From Pseudomonas xantholysinigenes (GTDB lineage: Bacteria > Pseudomonadota > Gammaproteobacteria > Pseudomonadales > Pseudomonadaceae), in assembly GCF_014268885.2 (NCBI RefSeq), contig NZ_CP077095.1, positions 1,369,501 through 1,433,500 of the forward strand: DNA of 64,000 nucleotides, in the 5' to 3' direction. Each line of letters begins with the position of its first letter. Position 1 is the stretch's first letter. The translations under genes and the position numbers were made by a program. This document shows positions 1-9,720 of this stretch, in pieces. The notes under the pieces were generated by a model that ran no database searches, was not told where the DNA came from, and was given only the letters and a program-made list of their open reading frames with translations.

Positions 1-244
1 GGTCGCCGCGTGCCTCGCGTTCGCCTTCGTCGCGCTGCTTCTTGCTCAGGTATTGCTCCAGCGCCATCAGTTCGGCCTGCCAGGCTGCCGCCGCGAGTAC
101 CCCGGTGTTGGCCGCCGCGCCGTGCCAGTAGGGGGCTTCGTTGTCGCCCTGAAACTGATTGAAGCGGTCGATGCAGTCGACCCAGCGCTCCAGGGTCGGG
201 CGCAGGAACTCCAGGCGGGGGTTGTTGATGATCAGGCCTTGCAT
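1..244 (-). CDS. Hypothetical protein, 5' part only (truncated by window edge)
   Basis: An open frame on the minus strand begins at the ATG at 244 (MQGLIINNPRLEF...) and stays open to the window edge, giving about 81 residues. The visible part is hydrophilic with no signal peptide or membrane segment, has several Trp residues (RWVDCIDRF, YWHGAA) and ends in a charged Lys/Glu/Arg-rich stretch. I do not recognise the family. It is divergent from the cobalamin operon and separated from it by the riboswitch leader, so it is probably a separate transcription unit. The overlapping plus-strand frame has no known-family character and is taken as a shadow. Confidence 0.55.
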   Translation of the reverse strand, partial: MQGLIINNPRLEFLRPTLERWVDCIDRFNQFQGDNEAPYWHGAAANTGVLAAAAWQAELMALEQYLSKKQRDEGEREARGD

Positions 245-407
245 GCTGCGCGCTCCTTGTCATTATGGTCGCGGTCGGTCGCGATGATGGCTATGTGATA
301 TCACTGCTTTCAGTGTGGCACAAGCTGGCGGATCGGCCATTGATCCAGGCCAGATCGGTCCTCGTTCGATTGACGCTCCCGGTGCAACCCTCTAACCTTC
401 GCGGCGT

Positions 408-601
408 GTTTCAGGTGCCCTGCGAGCCGTGGCTTGGCAGGGTGAAACTGGGAAGCCGGTGGGCGCCATGCAAGGTGCGATTCCGGCGCTGCCCCCGCAA
501 CGGTAGGTGAGTCAACGCCGCGCAAGGCCACTGGGTGTGTCGCCCGGGAAGGCGCGCGGCCCGGGCCTGGCCCGCTCACAAGCCCGGAGACCGGCCTGCG
601 A
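408..601 (+). ncRNA. Cobalamin (B12) riboswitch upstream of the cob operon
   Basis: Conserved blocks of the cobalamin aptamer appear in the correct order: GAAACTGGGAAGCCGGTG near 443-460, a CCCCCGCAACGGTAGGTGAG block near 493-512, GCCACTGGG near 527-535, and AGCCCGGAGACCGGCCTGC near 581-599. Downstream, 611-617 and 623-629 form a 7-bp hairpin (GCATCAC/GTGATGC) whose loop is GGAGG, a candidate expression-platform element. It lies directly upstream of cobO. By analogy with known cobalamin riboswitches, adenosylcobalamin binding would lower expression of the operon. The exact boundaries are approximate. Confidence 0.92.
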
Positions 602-723
602 CTGCCAACGGCATCACGGAGGGTGATGCGCCAGCGATGTGGCCTGTGCCACGGCCCCTGCGCGCTCTCCGTCTGCCCGCCTTTCATCTGTCGCCCCGGT
701 GCGGCAGCCAGCGGAGACCCCTG

Positions 724-1335
724 ATGAGCGAATCCCCCGAACGCGACGAACGCCACCTGGCGCGCATGCAGCGCAAGAAGGCGGTCATCGATGAGCGCAT
801 CGCCAATTCCCCCAACGAGTGCGGCTTGCTGCTGGTGCTGACCGGCAATGGCAAGGGCAAGAGCAGCTCGGCCTTCGGCATGCTCGCCCGTGCCCTGGGC
901 CATGGCATGCAGTGCGGCGTGGTGCAGTTCATCAAGGGCCGCAACAGCACCGGCGAAGAGCTGTTCTTCCGGCGTTTCCCCGAGCAGGTGCGCTACCACG
1001 TGATGGGCGAGGGCTTCACCTGGGAGACCCAGGACCGCCAGCGCGACATCGCCGCCGCCGAAGCGGCCTGGGCGGTTTCGCGCCAATTGCTGCAAGACCC
1101 GTCGGTGCAGTTCGTGGTGCTGGATGAGCTGAACATCGCCCTCAAGCACGGCTACCTCGACCTCGATCAGGTACTGGCCGATATCCAGGCCCGTCCGCCG
1201 ATGCAGCACGTCATCGTCACCGGTCGCGCCGCCAAGCCGGAAATGATCGACCTGGCCGACACCGTGACCGAGATGGGCATGCTCAAGCACGCCTTCCAGG
1301 CCGGTATTCGCGCGCAGAAGGGCGTTGAACTGTGA
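724..1335 (+). CDS. cobO: Cob(I)yrinic acid a,c-diamide adenosyltransferase
   Basis: CobO adenosylates the corrin cobalt using ATP. The protein is 203 residues, the normal family length, with the nucleotide-binding P-loop GNGKGKSS at about residues 41-48 and the family stretch VQFIKGRNSTGEE after it. The start is the ATG at 724, preceded by GGAGACCC; the frame stays open further upstream into the riboswitch but that part has no family similarity. It is the first gene of the operon, and its TGA overlaps the GTG start of cobB. The riboswitch just upstream makes B12 repression likely. No anomaly was seen. Confidence 0.95.
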   Translation: MSESPERDERHLARMQRKKAVIDERIANSPNECGLLLVLTGNGKGKSSSAFGMLARALGHGMQCGVVQFIKGRNSTGEELFFRRFPEQVRYHVMGEGFTWETQDRQRDIAAAEAAWAVSRQLLQDPSVQFVVLDELNIALKHGYLDLDQVLADIQARPPMQHVIVTGRAAKPEMIDLADTVTEMGMLKHAFQAGIRAQKGVEL

Positions 1336-2627
1336 GTGAGCCACGCCACTGCCCCGCGGTGCTGATCGCCGCACCGGCCTCCGGCCAGGGCAAGACTACC
1401 GTCACCGCCGCCCTGGCGCGCCTGCACCGCAACCTCGGGCGCAAGGTGCGGGTGTTCAAGTGCGGCCCGGACTTTCTCGACCCGATGATCCTCGAACGGG
1501 CCAGTGGCGCGCCGGTGTACCAGCTGGACCTGTGGATGATCGGCGCCGACGAGAGCCGCCGCCTCTTGTGGGAGGCGGCCGCTGACGCCGACCTGATCCT
1601 GATCGAAGGGGTGATGGGGCTGTTCGACGGCACGCCATCGAGTGCCGACCTGGCCCGTCACTTCGGCGTGCCGGTGCTGGCAGTGATCGACGGCACGGCC
1701 ATGGCCCAGACCTTCGGCGCCCTGGCCCTGGGCCTGGCGCGTTACCAGCCCGACCTGCCGTTCGCCGGGGTGCTGGCCAACCGGGTCGGCAGCCTGCGCC
1801 ATGCGCAATTGCTCGAAGGCAGCCTGACCGAAGGCCTGCGCTGGTATGGCGGGTTGTCCCGCGAGCGTGGCATCGAGTTGCCCAGTCGTCACCTGGGCCT
1901 GGTCCAGGCCAGTGAACTGAACGACCTGGACGCCCGCCTGGACGCCGCCGCCGAGGCCCTGGGCGCCAGTTGCGATGCCGCCCTGCCGCCCCCGGTCACC
2001 TTTGCCGCGCCCGACGCGCAACGGCTTGCGCCATCCTTGGCCGGCGTGCGAATCGGCGTGGCGCGCGACGAAGCCTTCGCCTTCACCTATGGCGCCAACC
2101 TGGAACTGCTGCGTGCGCTTGGCGCCCAGCTCGAATTCTTCTCGCCGTTGCACGAGCAGGCGCTCCCGGTGGTAGACAGCCTCTACCTGCCAGGCGGGTA
2201 CCCGGAGCTGCATCACCACGCGCTGTCGGCCAATGCGCCGATGCTCGAGGCGATCCGTGCCCACCATGCCCAGGGCAAACCCTTGCTGGCCGAATGTGGT
2301 GGCATGCTCTACCTGCTCGATGCGCTGACCGATGTGGCCGGTGAGCGCGCAGCCTTGCTCGGCCTGCTGCCGGGCGAGGCGACCATGCAGAAGCGCCTGG
2401 CGGCCTTGGCCCTGCAGGCGGTCGAACTGCCGGAAGGCACCCTGCGCGGCCACACCTATCACCATTCATTGACCAGCACCGAACTGGCGCCGCTCGCCCG
2501 TGGCCTGAGCCCCAATGGCGGGCGTGGCAACGAAGCCGTATACCGCCTGGGGCGCCTGACCGCGTCCTACGTGCACTTCTATTTCCCTTCCAACCCCGAT
2601 GCGACGGCGGCGCTGTTGCGACCATGA
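1332..2627 (+). CDS. cobB: Cobyrinic acid a,c-diamide synthase
   Basis: This is the glutamine-dependent amidase for the a and c side chains of cobyrinate, or hydrogenobyrinate in the aerobic route. It has 431 residues, with an N-terminal dethiobiotin-synthetase-like ATPase half (P-loop SGQGKTT at about residues 17-23) and a C-terminal class I glutaminase half with nucleophile Cys322 in AECGGMLYL. GTG start at 1332 overlaps the cobO stop (GTGAGTGA), which indicates translational coupling. Its stop overlaps the bluB start. Length and both active-site motifs are complete, so a functional enzyme is expected. Confidence 0.95.
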   Translation: MSEPRHCPAVLIAAPASGQGKTTVTAALARLHRNLGRKVRVFKCGPDFLDPMILERASGAPVYQLDLWMIGADESRRLLWEAAADADLILIEGVMGLFDGTPSSADLARHFGVPVLAVIDGTAMAQTFGALALGLARYQPDLPFAGVLANRVGSLRHAQLLEGSLTEGLRWYGGLSRERGIELPSRHLGLVQASELNDLDARLDAAAEALGASCDAALPPPVTFAAPDAQRLAPSLAGVRIGVARDEAFAFTYGANLELLRALGAQLEFFSPLHEQALPVVDSLYLPGGYPELHHHALSANAPMLEAIRAHHAQGKPLLAECGGMLYLLDALTDVAGERAALLGLLPGEATMQKRLAALALQAVELPEGTLRGHTYHHSLTSTELAPLARGLSPNGGRGNEAVYRLGRLTASYVHFYFPSNPDATAALLRP

Positions 2628-3274
2628 GCGAGCACGCCTACAGCGCCGCCGACCGCGCGGCGATCTACCGGGCCATCGGCGAGCGCCGCGACATGCGCCA
2701 TTTCGCCGGCGGCGAAGTGGCGCCGGAGCTGCTCGGCCGCTTGCTGGCTGCCGCCCACCAGGCCCCCAGTGTCGGCCTGATGCAGCCCTGGCGCTTCATC
2801 CGCATCACCCAGCGTGAGCTGCGCGGGCGCATCCAGGCGTTGGTGGAGCAAGAGCGGGTGCGCACCGCCGAGGCCCTGGGCGAGCGTTCCGACGAGTTCA
2901 TGCAGCTCAAGGTCGAGGGCATCGATGCCTGCGCCGAAGTGCTGGTGGCGGCCTTGATGGATAACCGCGAGCCGCATATCTTCGGGCGGCGCACCTTGCC
3001 CGAGATGGACCTGGCCTCATTGGCCTGCGCCATCCAGAACCTGTGGCTGGCGGCGCGCGCCGAAGGCCTGGGGATGGGCTGGGTGTCGCTGTTCGACCCG
3101 CAGGCCCTGGCCGAGCTGCTGGGCATGCCGGCTGGGGCCAAGCCGATGGCGGTGCTGTGCCTGGGGCCGGTGACCGCGTTCTACCCGGCACCGATGCTGG
3201 TGCTGGAGGAGTGGGCTAGCGCCCGGCCCTTGAGCGAAATGCTCTACGAGAACCAATGGGGAGAGCGGCCTTGA
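2624..3274 (+). CDS. bluB: 5,6-dimethylbenzimidazole synthase (BluB)
   Basis: BluB is a nitroreductase-fold enzyme that cleaves reduced FMN with oxygen to give 5,6-dimethylbenzimidazole, the lower ligand of B12. The 216-residue protein shows the family N-terminus [12 protein letters not shown], the flavin-binding [15 protein letters not shown], and the C-terminal [18 protein letters not shown] block. ATG at 2624 overlaps the cobB stop by four bases. Placing this oxygen-dependent gene inside the operon means the lower ligand can be made aerobically from FMN rather than salvaged. Older annotations call this family cob(II)yrinic acid a,c-diamide reductase; the BluB role is the better supported one. 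Confidence 0.92.
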   Translation: MSEHAYSAADRAAIYRAIGERRDMRHFAGGEVAPELLGRLLAAAHQAPSVGLMQPWRFIRITQRELRGRIQALVEQERVRTAEALGERSDEFMQLKVEGIDACAEVLVAALMDNREPHIFGRRTLPEMDLASLACAIQNLWLAARAEGLGMGWVSLFDPQALAELLGMPAGAKPMAVLCLGPVTAFYPAPMLVLEEWASARPLSEMLYENQWGERP

Positions 3275-4179
3275 GCATGGCCTTGCTGACTGTCGCGGGC
3301 GTGGCCCTGGATGCCTTGCTGGGCGAACCGCGCCGGCGTCATCCGCTGGTGGGCTTCGGCAACCTGGCCAAACGCCTGGAGCAGCGCTTCAATGCCGGTG
3401 GTCGCGGCTGGCGCAGCCATGGCGTCAGCGCCTGGTTCCTGGCGGTGGTGCCGTTGACCCTGGTGGTGCTGATCCTGTCCTGGTTGCCTTATATCGGCTG
3501 GCTGGTGGATGTGCTGGCGCTGTATTGCGCCCTGGGCCTGCGCAGCCTGGGCGAGCACGTGCTGCCGGTGGCCCAGGCCTTGCGCCAGGGCGACCTGGAC
3601 GAGGCGCGGCGCCGGGTGGGTTACCTGGTCAGCCGAGAGACCCGCGAGCTGGACGAGCCCGCAGTGGCCCGGGCGGCCACCGAGTCGGTGCTGGAGAATG
3701 GCAGCGACGCGGTGTTCGCCGCGCTGTTCTGGTTCATCGTCGCCGGTGCGCCTGGGGTGGTGCTGTACCGCCTGAGCAACACTTTGGATGCTATGTGGGG
3801 CTACCGCAACGAACGCTTCGAGCGCTTCGGCTGGTGCGCGGCGCGGGTCGACGACGTGCTCAACTACCTGCCCGCGAGGCTGGTGGCGCTGACCTACGCG
3901 GTGCTGGGCAAGACCCGCCTGGCGCTAGCCTGCTGGCGCAACCAGGCGCCGCTGTGGGACAGCCCCAATGCCGGCCCGGTAATGGCGGCTGGGGCTGGGG
4001 CGCTGGGTGTCGAACTGGGCGGCCCGGCGGTGTACCACGGTGAACTGCACGAGCGGCCACGCCTGGGCGAAGGGCCGATGGCCGACGCCGACGCCATCGA
4101 GCGCGGCTGGAGCCTGGTGCAGCGCGGCGTATGGTTGTGGTTGCTGGTCATCGGCGTGGGAGCCTACCTGTATGCTTGA
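3271..4179 (+). CDS. cbiB: Adenosylcobinamide-phosphate synthase (CbiB/CobD family)
   Basis: Membrane enzyme attaching (R)-1-amino-2-propanol (phosphate) to adenosylcobyric acid. It is about 302 residues with several hydrophobic segments (roughly residues 50-80, 145-165 and the C-terminal [16 protein letters not shown]). The family motif [18 protein letters not shown] is near the N-terminus, with [12 protein letters not shown] and [28 protein letters not shown] further on. I chose the TTG at 3271: GGGGAG at 3258-3263 sits seven bases upstream and the TTG overlaps the bluB stop. ATG 3277 is an alternative. In Pseudomonas nomenclature this gene is often called cobD. Confidence 0.92.
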   Translation: MSMALLTVAGVALDALLGEPRRRHPLVGFGNLAKRLEQRFNAGGRGWRSHGVSAWFLAVVPLTLVVLILSWLPYIGWLVDVLALYCALGLRSLGEHVLPVAQALRQGDLDEARRRVGYLVSRETRELDEPAVARAATESVLENGSDAVFAALFWFIVAGAPGVVLYRLSNTLDAMWGYRNERFERFGWCAARVDDVLNYLPARLVALTYAVLGKTRLALACWRNQAPLWDSPNAGPVMAAGAGALGVELGGPAVYHGELHERPRLGEGPMADADAIERGWSLVQRGVWLWLLVIGVGAYLYA

Positions 4180-5164
4180 ACACGGTGGTCGCCTGTTGCG
4201 GGCGGTGAAGCAGTACGGCATTGCCCGCGAGCAGTGGCTCGACCTGTCCAGCGGTATCGCCCCCTGGGCGTATCCGGTGCCATCGATTCCGCTGGATGCC
4301 TGGGCCCGCCTGCCAGAGACCGAGGACGGCCTGGAACAGGCGGCGCGGCGCTACTACGGGGTCGAGCAGTTGCTGGCGGTGGCCGGGTCGCAGGCGGCGA
4401 TCCAGGCCCTGCCATTGTTGCGCCCCGCTGGGCGGATCGGCGTGTTGTCGCCCTGCTATGCAGAACACCCACATGCCTGGCGCCGCGCCGGGCATACGCT
4501 GGTCGAGCTGGACGACAGCCAGGTCGATCAAGCACTCGACAGCCTCGACGTGCTGCTGCTGGTCAACCCCAACAACCCCACGGGCCGGCGCGTGCCCCGT
4601 GAGCGCCTGCTGGCCTGGCATGCCCGCCTGGCTGCCCGTGGCGCCTGGTTGGTGGTGGATGAGGCGTTCATGGACAACACGCCGGCCCACAGCGTGGTCG
4701 AGCAGGCCGGGCAAGCGGGGCTGATCGTGCTGCGCTCGTTTGGCAAGTTCTTCGGCCTGGCCGGGGTGCGGCTGGGCTTTGTCATCGCTCCGGCGGAGGT
4801 GCTGCAAGGCCTGGCCGAGTCCCTGGGGCCATGGACCGTCAGCGGCCCGACCCGGGTGCTGGGGCAGGCCTGCTTTGCCGACGAGGCCGCGCACTTGGCG
4901 CAGATCGCCCGGTGCCGCGCCGCCAGCGAGCGGCTGGCCAGCCTGCTCGCCGCCGCCGGCCTGGCACCCAGCGGTGGCTGCGACCTGTTCCAGTACCTGC
5001 GCGACGAGCGCGCCGCGCATCTGCATGACTTTCTTGCCCGTCGCGGCATCCTCGTGCGCCTGTTCGAGCAGCCCCCGGCGCTGCGCCTGGGCCTGCCGGC
5101 CAGCGCCGCGGACGCACAACGCCTGGCCCAGGCCCTGGCGGACTACCAGAAGGAATCGGCATGA
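4172..5164 (+). CDS. cobC: Threonine-phosphate decarboxylase
   Basis: PLP-dependent fold-type I enzyme, related to histidinol-phosphate aminotransferase, that makes aminopropanol phosphate for the CbiB step. It has 330 residues, starting [16 protein letters not shown]. Family marks are [32 protein letters not shown] and the PLP lysine at residue 192 in [16 protein letters not shown]. The ATG at 4172 overlaps the end of cbiB (stop at 4177-4179); the longer frame upstream is only the shadow of cbiB. Its stop overlaps cobQ. It is the Salmonella CobD equivalent; the symbol here follows Pseudomonas usage. Confidence 0.93.
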   Translation: MLEHGGRLLRAVKQYGIAREQWLDLSSGIAPWAYPVPSIPLDAWARLPETEDGLEQAARRYYGVEQLLAVAGSQAAIQALPLLRPAGRIGVLSPCYAEHPHAWRRAGHTLVELDDSQVDQALDSLDVLLLVNPNNPTGRRVPRERLLAWHARLAARGAWLVVDEAFMDNTPAHSVVEQAGQAGLIVLRSFGKFFGLAGVRLGFVIAPAEVLQGLAESLGPWTVSGPTRVLGQACFADEAAHLAQIARCRAASERLASLLAAAGLAPSGGCDLFQYLRDERAAHLHDFLARRGILVRLFEQPPALRLGLPASAADAQRLAQALADYQKESA

Positions 5165-6624
5165 CCACCCTCATGGTGCAAGGCACCACCTCCGATGCCG
5201 GCAAGAGCACGCTGGTCACCGCCCTGTGCCGCTGGCTGCTGCGCCAGGGCATCGGCGTGGTGCCGTTCAAGCCGCAGAACATGGCGCTCAACAGCGCCGT
5301 GACCGCCGACGGTGGCGAGATCGGCCGGGCCCAGGCGGTGCAAGCCCAGGCTTGCCGGCTGGCGCCGCACACCGACATGAACCCGGTGCTGCTCAAGCCC
5401 AACAGCGACACCGGCGCCCAGGTGATCGTCCATGGCCGCGCGGTGACCAGCATGAACGCCGTCGCCTACCACGACTACAAGGCCATCGCCATGCAGGCAG
5501 TGCTGGCGTCCCATGGGCGTTTGCGCGAAGCCTATCCGGTGGTGATGGTCGAGGGCGCCGGTTCCCCGGCGGAGATCAACCTGCGTGCCGGCGACATCGC
5601 CAACATGGGCTTCGCCGAGGCGGTCGACTGCCCGGTGATCCTGGTGGCTGACATCAACCGCGGCGGGGTGTTCGCCCACCTGGTCGGCACCCTCGAACTG
5701 CTGTCGCCGAGCGAACAGGCGCGGGTCAAGGGTTTCGTCATCAACCGTTTTCGCGGCGACATCGCCTTGCTGCAGCCGGGGCTGGACTGGCTGGAGCAAC
5801 GCACCGGCAAGCCGGTGCTGGGGGTGTTGCCCTATGTCACCGACCTGCACCTGGAGGCCGAGGACGGCATCGACACGCGCCAGGGCGAGAAGGGCGAGCG
5901 CCTGCTCAAGGTGATCGTCCCGGTGCTGCCGCGTATCAGCAACCACACCGATTTCGACCCGCTGCGCCTGCACCCACAGGTGGATTTGCAGTTCATCGGC
6001 CCGGGCCAGCCGATTCCGCCCGCCGACCTGATCATCCTGCCCGGCTCCAAGAGCGTGCGTGGCGACCTGGCGCAGTTGCGCGAGCGCGGCTGGGACAAGG
6101 CCATCGCCCGGCACCTGCGCTATGGCGGCAAGCTCATCGGTATCTGCGGCGGCCTGCAGATGCTTGGCCAGCAGGTGCATGACCCGTTGGGGCTGGAAGG
6201 GCCGGCGGGCTCGAGCGAAGGCCTCGGTCTGCTGGACTACAGCACGGTGCTGGCAGCCGAAAAACAGCTGCGCAACGTGTCCGGCGTTCTCGAGCTTGAA
6301 CAGGCGCCGGTGTCCGGTTATGAAATCCATGCCGGTGTCACCCAGGGGCCTGGATTGGCGCAAGCCTCCGTGCAACTGACCGATGGTCGGCGCGACGGCG
6401 CCATCAGCGCCGATGGGCAGATCCTCGCCACCTACCTGCATGGCCTGTTCGAGGGCAGCCAATCGTGCGCCGCGCTGCTGCGCTGGGCAGGCCTTGCCGA
6501 TGTGCAGGTCATCGACTACGAGGCCTTGCGCGAACGCGACATCGAGCGCCTGGCCGACCTGGTCGAGCAGCACCTGGACACCGCGCGCCTGCGCCAACTC
6601 TGTGGAGTGGATGCCCATGCGTAG
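5161..6624 (+). CDS. cobQ: Cobyric acid synthase
   Basis: Glutamine-dependent amidotransferase that amidates positions b, d, e and g of adenosylcobyrinic acid a,c-diamide. It is 487 residues. The N-terminal ATPase half has [14 protein letters not shown] and [20 protein letters not shown]; the C-terminal glutaminase half has the nucleophile Cys329 in [12 protein letters not shown] and a later GYEIHAG block. The ATG at 5161 overlaps the TGA of cobC (ATGA). Length and motifs match the family fully. The long antisense frame opposite this gene has no protein character. Confidence 0.95.
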   Translation: MTTLMVQGTTSDAGKSTLVTALCRWLLRQGIGVVPFKPQNMALNSAVTADGGEIGRAQAVQAQACRLAPHTDMNPVLLKPNSDTGAQVIVHGRAVTSMNAVAYHDYKAIAMQAVLASHGRLREAYPVVMVEGAGSPAEINLRAGDIANMGFAEAVDCPVILVADINRGGVFAHLVGTLELLSPSEQARVKGFVINRFRGDIALLQPGLDWLEQRTGKPVLGVLPYVTDLHLEAEDGIDTRQGEKGERLLKVIVPVLPRISNHTDFDPLRLHPQVDLQFIGPGQPIPPADLIILPGSKSVRGDLAQLRERGWDKAIARHLRYGGKLIGICGGLQMLGQQVHDPLGLEGPAGSSEGLGLLDYSTVLAAEKQLRNVSGVLELEQAPVSGYEIHAGVTQGPGLAQASVQLTDGRRDGAISADGQILATYLHGLFEGSQSCAALLRWAGLADVQVIDYEALRERDIERLADLVEQHLDTARLRQLCGVDAHA

Positions 6625-7138
6625 CCTGATCCTCGGCGGCGCCCGTTCGGGCAAGAGTCGCCTGGCCGAACAACTGGCCGCTGACAGCGGCCAGCCGGTG
6701 ACCTATATCGCCACCAGCCAGCCGCTGGACGGTGAGATGAGTGAACGTGTGCGCCTGCACCGCGAGCGCCGCCCGGCCCATTGGGGGCTGGTGGAGGAGC
6801 CCGTGGCGCTGGCCGATGTGCTGCGCGCTGAAGCCGCCGAAGGGCGCTGCCTGCTGGTGGACTGCCTGACCCTGTGGCTGACCAACCTGCTGATGCTCGA
6901 GGATGACCTGCGCCTGGCGCAGGAGCGCGATGCGCTGCTCGATTGCCTGGAACAGCTGCCGGGTACCCTCATCCTGGTCAGCAACGAAACCGGCCTGGGC
7001 GTGGTGCCCATGGGCGAACTGACCCGTCGCTACGTCGACCTGGCGGGCACGCTGCACCAGGCCGTGGCCGAACGCTGCCAGCGCGTGGTGCTGACCGTGG
7101 CCGGCCTCCCTCTCATGCTCAAAGGACCTGCCCTATGA
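6617..7138 (+). CDS. cobU: Adenosylcobinamide kinase / adenosylcobinamide-phosphate guanylyltransferase
   Basis: Bifunctional nucleotide-loop enzyme (CobU, or CobP in Pseudomonas) that phosphorylates adenosylcobinamide and adds GMP. The start was set at the ATG at 6617 ([14 protein letters not shown]): GGAG at 6604-6607 is nine bases upstream, and the kinase P-loop GGARSGKS then falls at residues 7-14. ATG 6611 is in frame but too close to that site. It is 173 residues, usual for the family, with [13 protein letters not shown] and [20 protein letters not shown] motifs. It overlaps cobQ by eight bases in another frame. Confidence 0.93.
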   Translation: MRSLILGGARSGKSRLAEQLAADSGQPVTYIATSQPLDGEMSERVRLHRERRPAHWGLVEEPVALADVLRAEAAEGRCLLVDCLTLWLTNLLMLEDDLRLAQERDALLDCLEQLPGTLILVSNETGLGVVPMGELTRRYVDLAGTLHQAVAERCQRVVLTVAGLPLMLKGPAL

Positions 7139-8190
7139 CCCAGATGTGGTGGCGTGACGCCTGCCAACCCCTCGACACCGCCGCCATGGACCAGGCCCGC
7201 GCCCGTCAGCAGCAGCTGACCAAACCCACCGGTTCCCTCGGCCAGCTCGAAGGCCTGGCGATCCGCCTGGCCGGCCTGCAAGGGCGCGAGCGTCCCAGCC
7301 TGGAGCGGATCGCCATCACGATCTTCGCCGGCGACCATGGCGTGGTGGAGGAGGGCATCTCCGCCTACCCGCAGGCGGTGACCGGGCAGATGCTGCGCAA
7401 CTTCGTCGGTGGTGGTGCGGCGATCAGCGTGTTGGCGCGCCAGTTGGAGGCTGACCTTGAGGTGGTTGACCTCGGTACCATCGACCCGATGCTGCAACTG
7501 CCTGGGGTCCATCACCTGAATCTTGGGCCCGGCACCGCCAACTTCGCCCGTCAGCCGGCGATGACCGACGCGCAACTGGCAGCGGCGCTGCAGGCCGGTC
7601 GCGACAGCGCGTTGCGCGCACTCGACAACGGCGCGCAGCTGTTTATCGGCGGCGAAATGGGCATCGGCAACACCACCGCGGCGGCGGCGCTGGCCAGTAC
7701 CTTGCTGGGCTGCCCGGCGCGTGAGCTGAGCGGCCCGGGCACCGGCCTGGACAGCGCCGGCGTGCGGCACAAGGCCGAAGTGATCGAGCGCGCCCTGGTG
7801 CTGCACGGCCTGCGCGCCGACCAGCCGTTGCAGGCGCTGGCCTGTGTCGGCGGCTTCGAGATCGCCGCGCTGGCTGGTGCCTACCTGGCGTGCGCCCAGC
7901 ATGGCGTGGCGGTGCTGGTCGATGGTTTCATCTGCAGTGTCGCCGCCCTGGTGGCGGTACGCCTCAATCCGCAGTGCCGCCCTTGGCTGCTGTTCGCCCA
8001 CCAGGGCGCCGAGCCGGGTCACAAGGCCTTGCTGGCGGCCCTGGAGGCCGAGCCGCTGCTGGCCCTGGGGTTGCGCCTGGGCGAGGGCAGCGGCGCGGCG
8101 CTGGCGGTGCCGCTGATCCGCCTGGCCTGCGCCCTGCACGGGCAGATGGCGACCTTCGCCGAGGCGGCGGTGGCGGATCGCCCGGCATGA
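7135..8190 (+). CDS. cobT: Nicotinate-nucleotide--dimethylbenzimidazole phosphoribosyltransferase
   Basis: CobT activates the lower ligand: DMB plus nicotinate mononucleotide gives alpha-ribazole phosphate. It has 351 residues, with the N-terminal [13 protein letters not shown], the [20 protein letters not shown] block and the glycine-rich [15 protein letters not shown]. The catalytic glutamate in RLGEGSGAA is residue 317, the same number as in the well-studied Salmonella enzyme. The ATG at 7135 overlaps the cobU stop (ATGA). With bluB in the same operon it receives DMB directly. Confidence 0.95.
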   Translation: MTQMWWRDACQPLDTAAMDQARARQQQLTKPTGSLGQLEGLAIRLAGLQGRERPSLERIAITIFAGDHGVVEEGISAYPQAVTGQMLRNFVGGGAAISVLARQLEADLEVVDLGTIDPMLQLPGVHHLNLGPGTANFARQPAMTDAQLAAALQAGRDSALRALDNGAQLFIGGEMGIGNTTAAAALASTLLGCPARELSGPGTGLDSAGVRHKAEVIERALVLHGLRADQPLQALACVGGFEIAALAGAYLACAQHGVAVLVDGFICSVAALVAVRLNPQCRPWLLFAHQGAEPGHKALLAALEAEPLLALGLRLGEGSGAALAVPLIRLACALHGQMATFAEAAVADRPA

Positions 8191-8756
8191 TCCTCGAACT
8201 GCTGCGCCATGGCGAGACGGAACTGGGGGGCGGTCTTCGCGGCAGCCTCGACGACGCCCTGACCGAGACGGGCTGGGAGCAGATGCGCCAGGCCGTCGCC
8301 GACGCCGGCCCCTGGGACGTGCTGGTCAGTTCGCCGTTGCAGCGCTGCGCGGCGTTCGCCGATGAGCTGGGGGCGCGCCTGAACCTGCCGGTGCTGCGCG
8401 AGGCCGGTGTGCGCGAGCTGCACTTCGGCGAGTGGGAAGGGCAGAGCGCCGCGCAGATCATGCAGGTCGACGCCGATGCCCTGGGGCAATTCTGGAATGA
8501 CCCGTATGCCTTCACCCCGCCGGGCGGCGAGCCGGTGCTGGCCTTTGCCGAACGGGTGCTGGCGGCGGTCGAGGGTTTGCGCAGTGTGCATGCAGGCAAG
8601 CGCGTGCTGCTGGTCACCCATGGTGGAGTGATGCGTCTGCTGCTGGCGCGAGCGCGTGGCCTGCCACGGGAGCAGTTGTTGCAGGTCGAGGTTGGGCATG
8701 GCGCGTTGGTGGGGCTGGCGTTGGACCACGACGGCCAGATGCGCGAGGTGCGTTGA
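8187..8756 (+). CDS. cobC: Alpha-ribazole phosphatase (histidine phosphatase family)
   Basis: Phosphoglycerate-mutase-like enzyme that removes the 5'-phosphate of alpha-ribazole phosphate or of adenosylcobalamin phosphate. It has 189 residues, with the phosphohistidine motif RHGE at residues 7-10, [17 protein letters not shown] and the second catalytic His in [13 protein letters not shown]. The ATG at 8187 overlaps the cobT stop by four bases. The placement between cobT and cobS supports the B12-specific role over a generic phosphatase. The symbol follows Salmonella naming; it is a different gene from the decarboxylase at 4172. Confidence 0.9.
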   Translation: MILELLRHGETELGGGLRGSLDDALTETGWEQMRQAVADAGPWDVLVSSPLQRCAAFADELGARLNLPVLREAGVRELHFGEWEGQSAAQIMQVDADALGQFWNDPYAFTPPGGEPVLAFAERVLAAVEGLRSVHAGKRVLLVTHGGVMRLLLARARGLPREQLLQVEVGHGALVGLALDHDGQMREVR

Positions 8757-8757
8757 G

Positions 8758-9492
8758 ATGCTGCCGTTCTGGATTGCCCTGCAGTTCCTCAGCAGCTTGC
8801 CGGTACGCTTGCCGGGCATGCCAGCGCCCCGGGAGATGGGGCGCTCGCTGCTGTGCTATCCGCTGGTAGGGCTGCTGTTCGGCCTGTTGCTGTGGCTGGC
8901 CAGCCATTTGCTGCAAGGCACTGCGGCGCCCTTGCACGCAGCCTTGCTGCTGGCGCTGTGGGTGCTGCTCAGCGGCGCGCTGCACCTGGACGGCCTGGCT
9001 GACAGCGCCGACGCATGGCTGGGGGGCTTCGGTGATCGCGAGCGCACTTTGCAGATCATGAAGGACCCGCGCAGCGGGCCGATTGCCGTGGTCACGCTGG
9101 TGCTGGTATTGCTGCTGAAGTTCTGTGCCCTCTGGGTGCTGGTCGAGCGGGGCGCTGGTGGCCTGCTGGTGCTGGCGCCGGTGGTGGGAAGGGCGGCGAT
9201 GCTTGGGCTGTTTCTCGGCACGCCTTACGTGCGTGCGGGTGGACTGGGTGCGGCCCTGGCCGAACACCTGCCCCGGCGCGGCGCGACCTGGGTATTGTTG
9301 GTTTCTACGCTGGCCGGACTGGCATTGGGAGGCTCGGCGGTGCTGTGGCCTCTGCTGGCGGCGTTGGTGGTATTCGTGTGGCTGCGCAGGCTGATGTGCC
9401 GTCGCTTGGGTGGAACCACAGGAGATACGGCCGGGGCGCTGTTGGAACTGCTGGAATTGACGGTGGTGGTTACCCTGGCGCTGTTCGCATAG
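8758..9492 (+). CDS. cobS: Adenosylcobinamide-GDP ribazoletransferase (cobalamin synthase)
   Basis: Integral membrane enzyme that joins adenosylcobinamide-GDP to alpha-ribazole (phosphate), the last condensation. It has 244 residues and at least five hydrophobic segments. Family motifs are FLSSLPVRLPG near the N-terminus, HLDGLADSADAWLGG (acidic metal-binding loop), and MKDPRSGPIAVV. ATG at 8758 follows the preceding stop by one base. It is the last gene of the operon; a large REP-like inverted repeat lies 23 bases after its stop and may act as a transcription boundary or protect the 3' end of the mRNA. Confidence 0.94.
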   Translation: MLPFWIALQFLSSLPVRLPGMPAPREMGRSLLCYPLVGLLFGLLLWLASHLLQGTAAPLHAALLLALWVLLSGALHLDGLADSADAWLGGFGDRERTLQIMKDPRSGPIAVVTLVLVLLLKFCALWVLVERGAGGLLVLAPVVGRAAMLGLFLGTPYVRAGGLGAALAEHLPRRGATWVLLVSTLAGLALGGSAVLWPLLAALVVFVWLRRLMCRRLGGTTGDTAGALLELLELTVVVTLALFA

Positions 9493-9514
9493 CCCTGGGC
9501 CGACACGTTCCCCG

Positions 9515-9630
9515 TGTAGGAGCGGCCTTGTGCCGCGAAAGGGCCGCAAAGCGGCCCCGGCGATATCAGCTTGAAGCACGAATCTAGGGGGCGCTTCGCA
9601 CCCCTTTCGCGGCACAAGGCCGCTCCTACA
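9515..9630. repeat. REP-like paired inverted repeat
   Basis: Positions 9515-9543 and 9602-9630 are perfect 29-base inverted copies beginning TGTAGGAGCGGCCTTGTGCC, separated by 58 bases. The left copy is followed by its own small palindrome (GGGCCGCAAAGCGGCCC). Paired palindromes of this kind, with the GTAGGAGCGGCC core, are common in P. putida-type intergenic regions. Located between cobS and the glycosidase gene, both on the plus strand. Confidence 0.9.
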
Positions 9631-9720
9631 AGGGGGCGTGTCTTACATAGATCCCGGAAACCTTCCGCAACTATTGCGTCTATCTTCGTTCGTTCCCCAA
9701 AACCACCAGGAACCCCCGCC

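Noticed and set aside
310..1374. Long minus-strand frame of 354 residues opposite the riboswitch and cobO
   Set aside because: Antisense shadow of cobO and riboswitch; low-complexity, Ala/Gly/His/Gln-rich, without a family motif.
5143..6654. Minus-strand frame of 503 residues
   Set aside because: Exact antisense of cobQ, whose motifs are complete; sequence typical of high-GC reverse frames.
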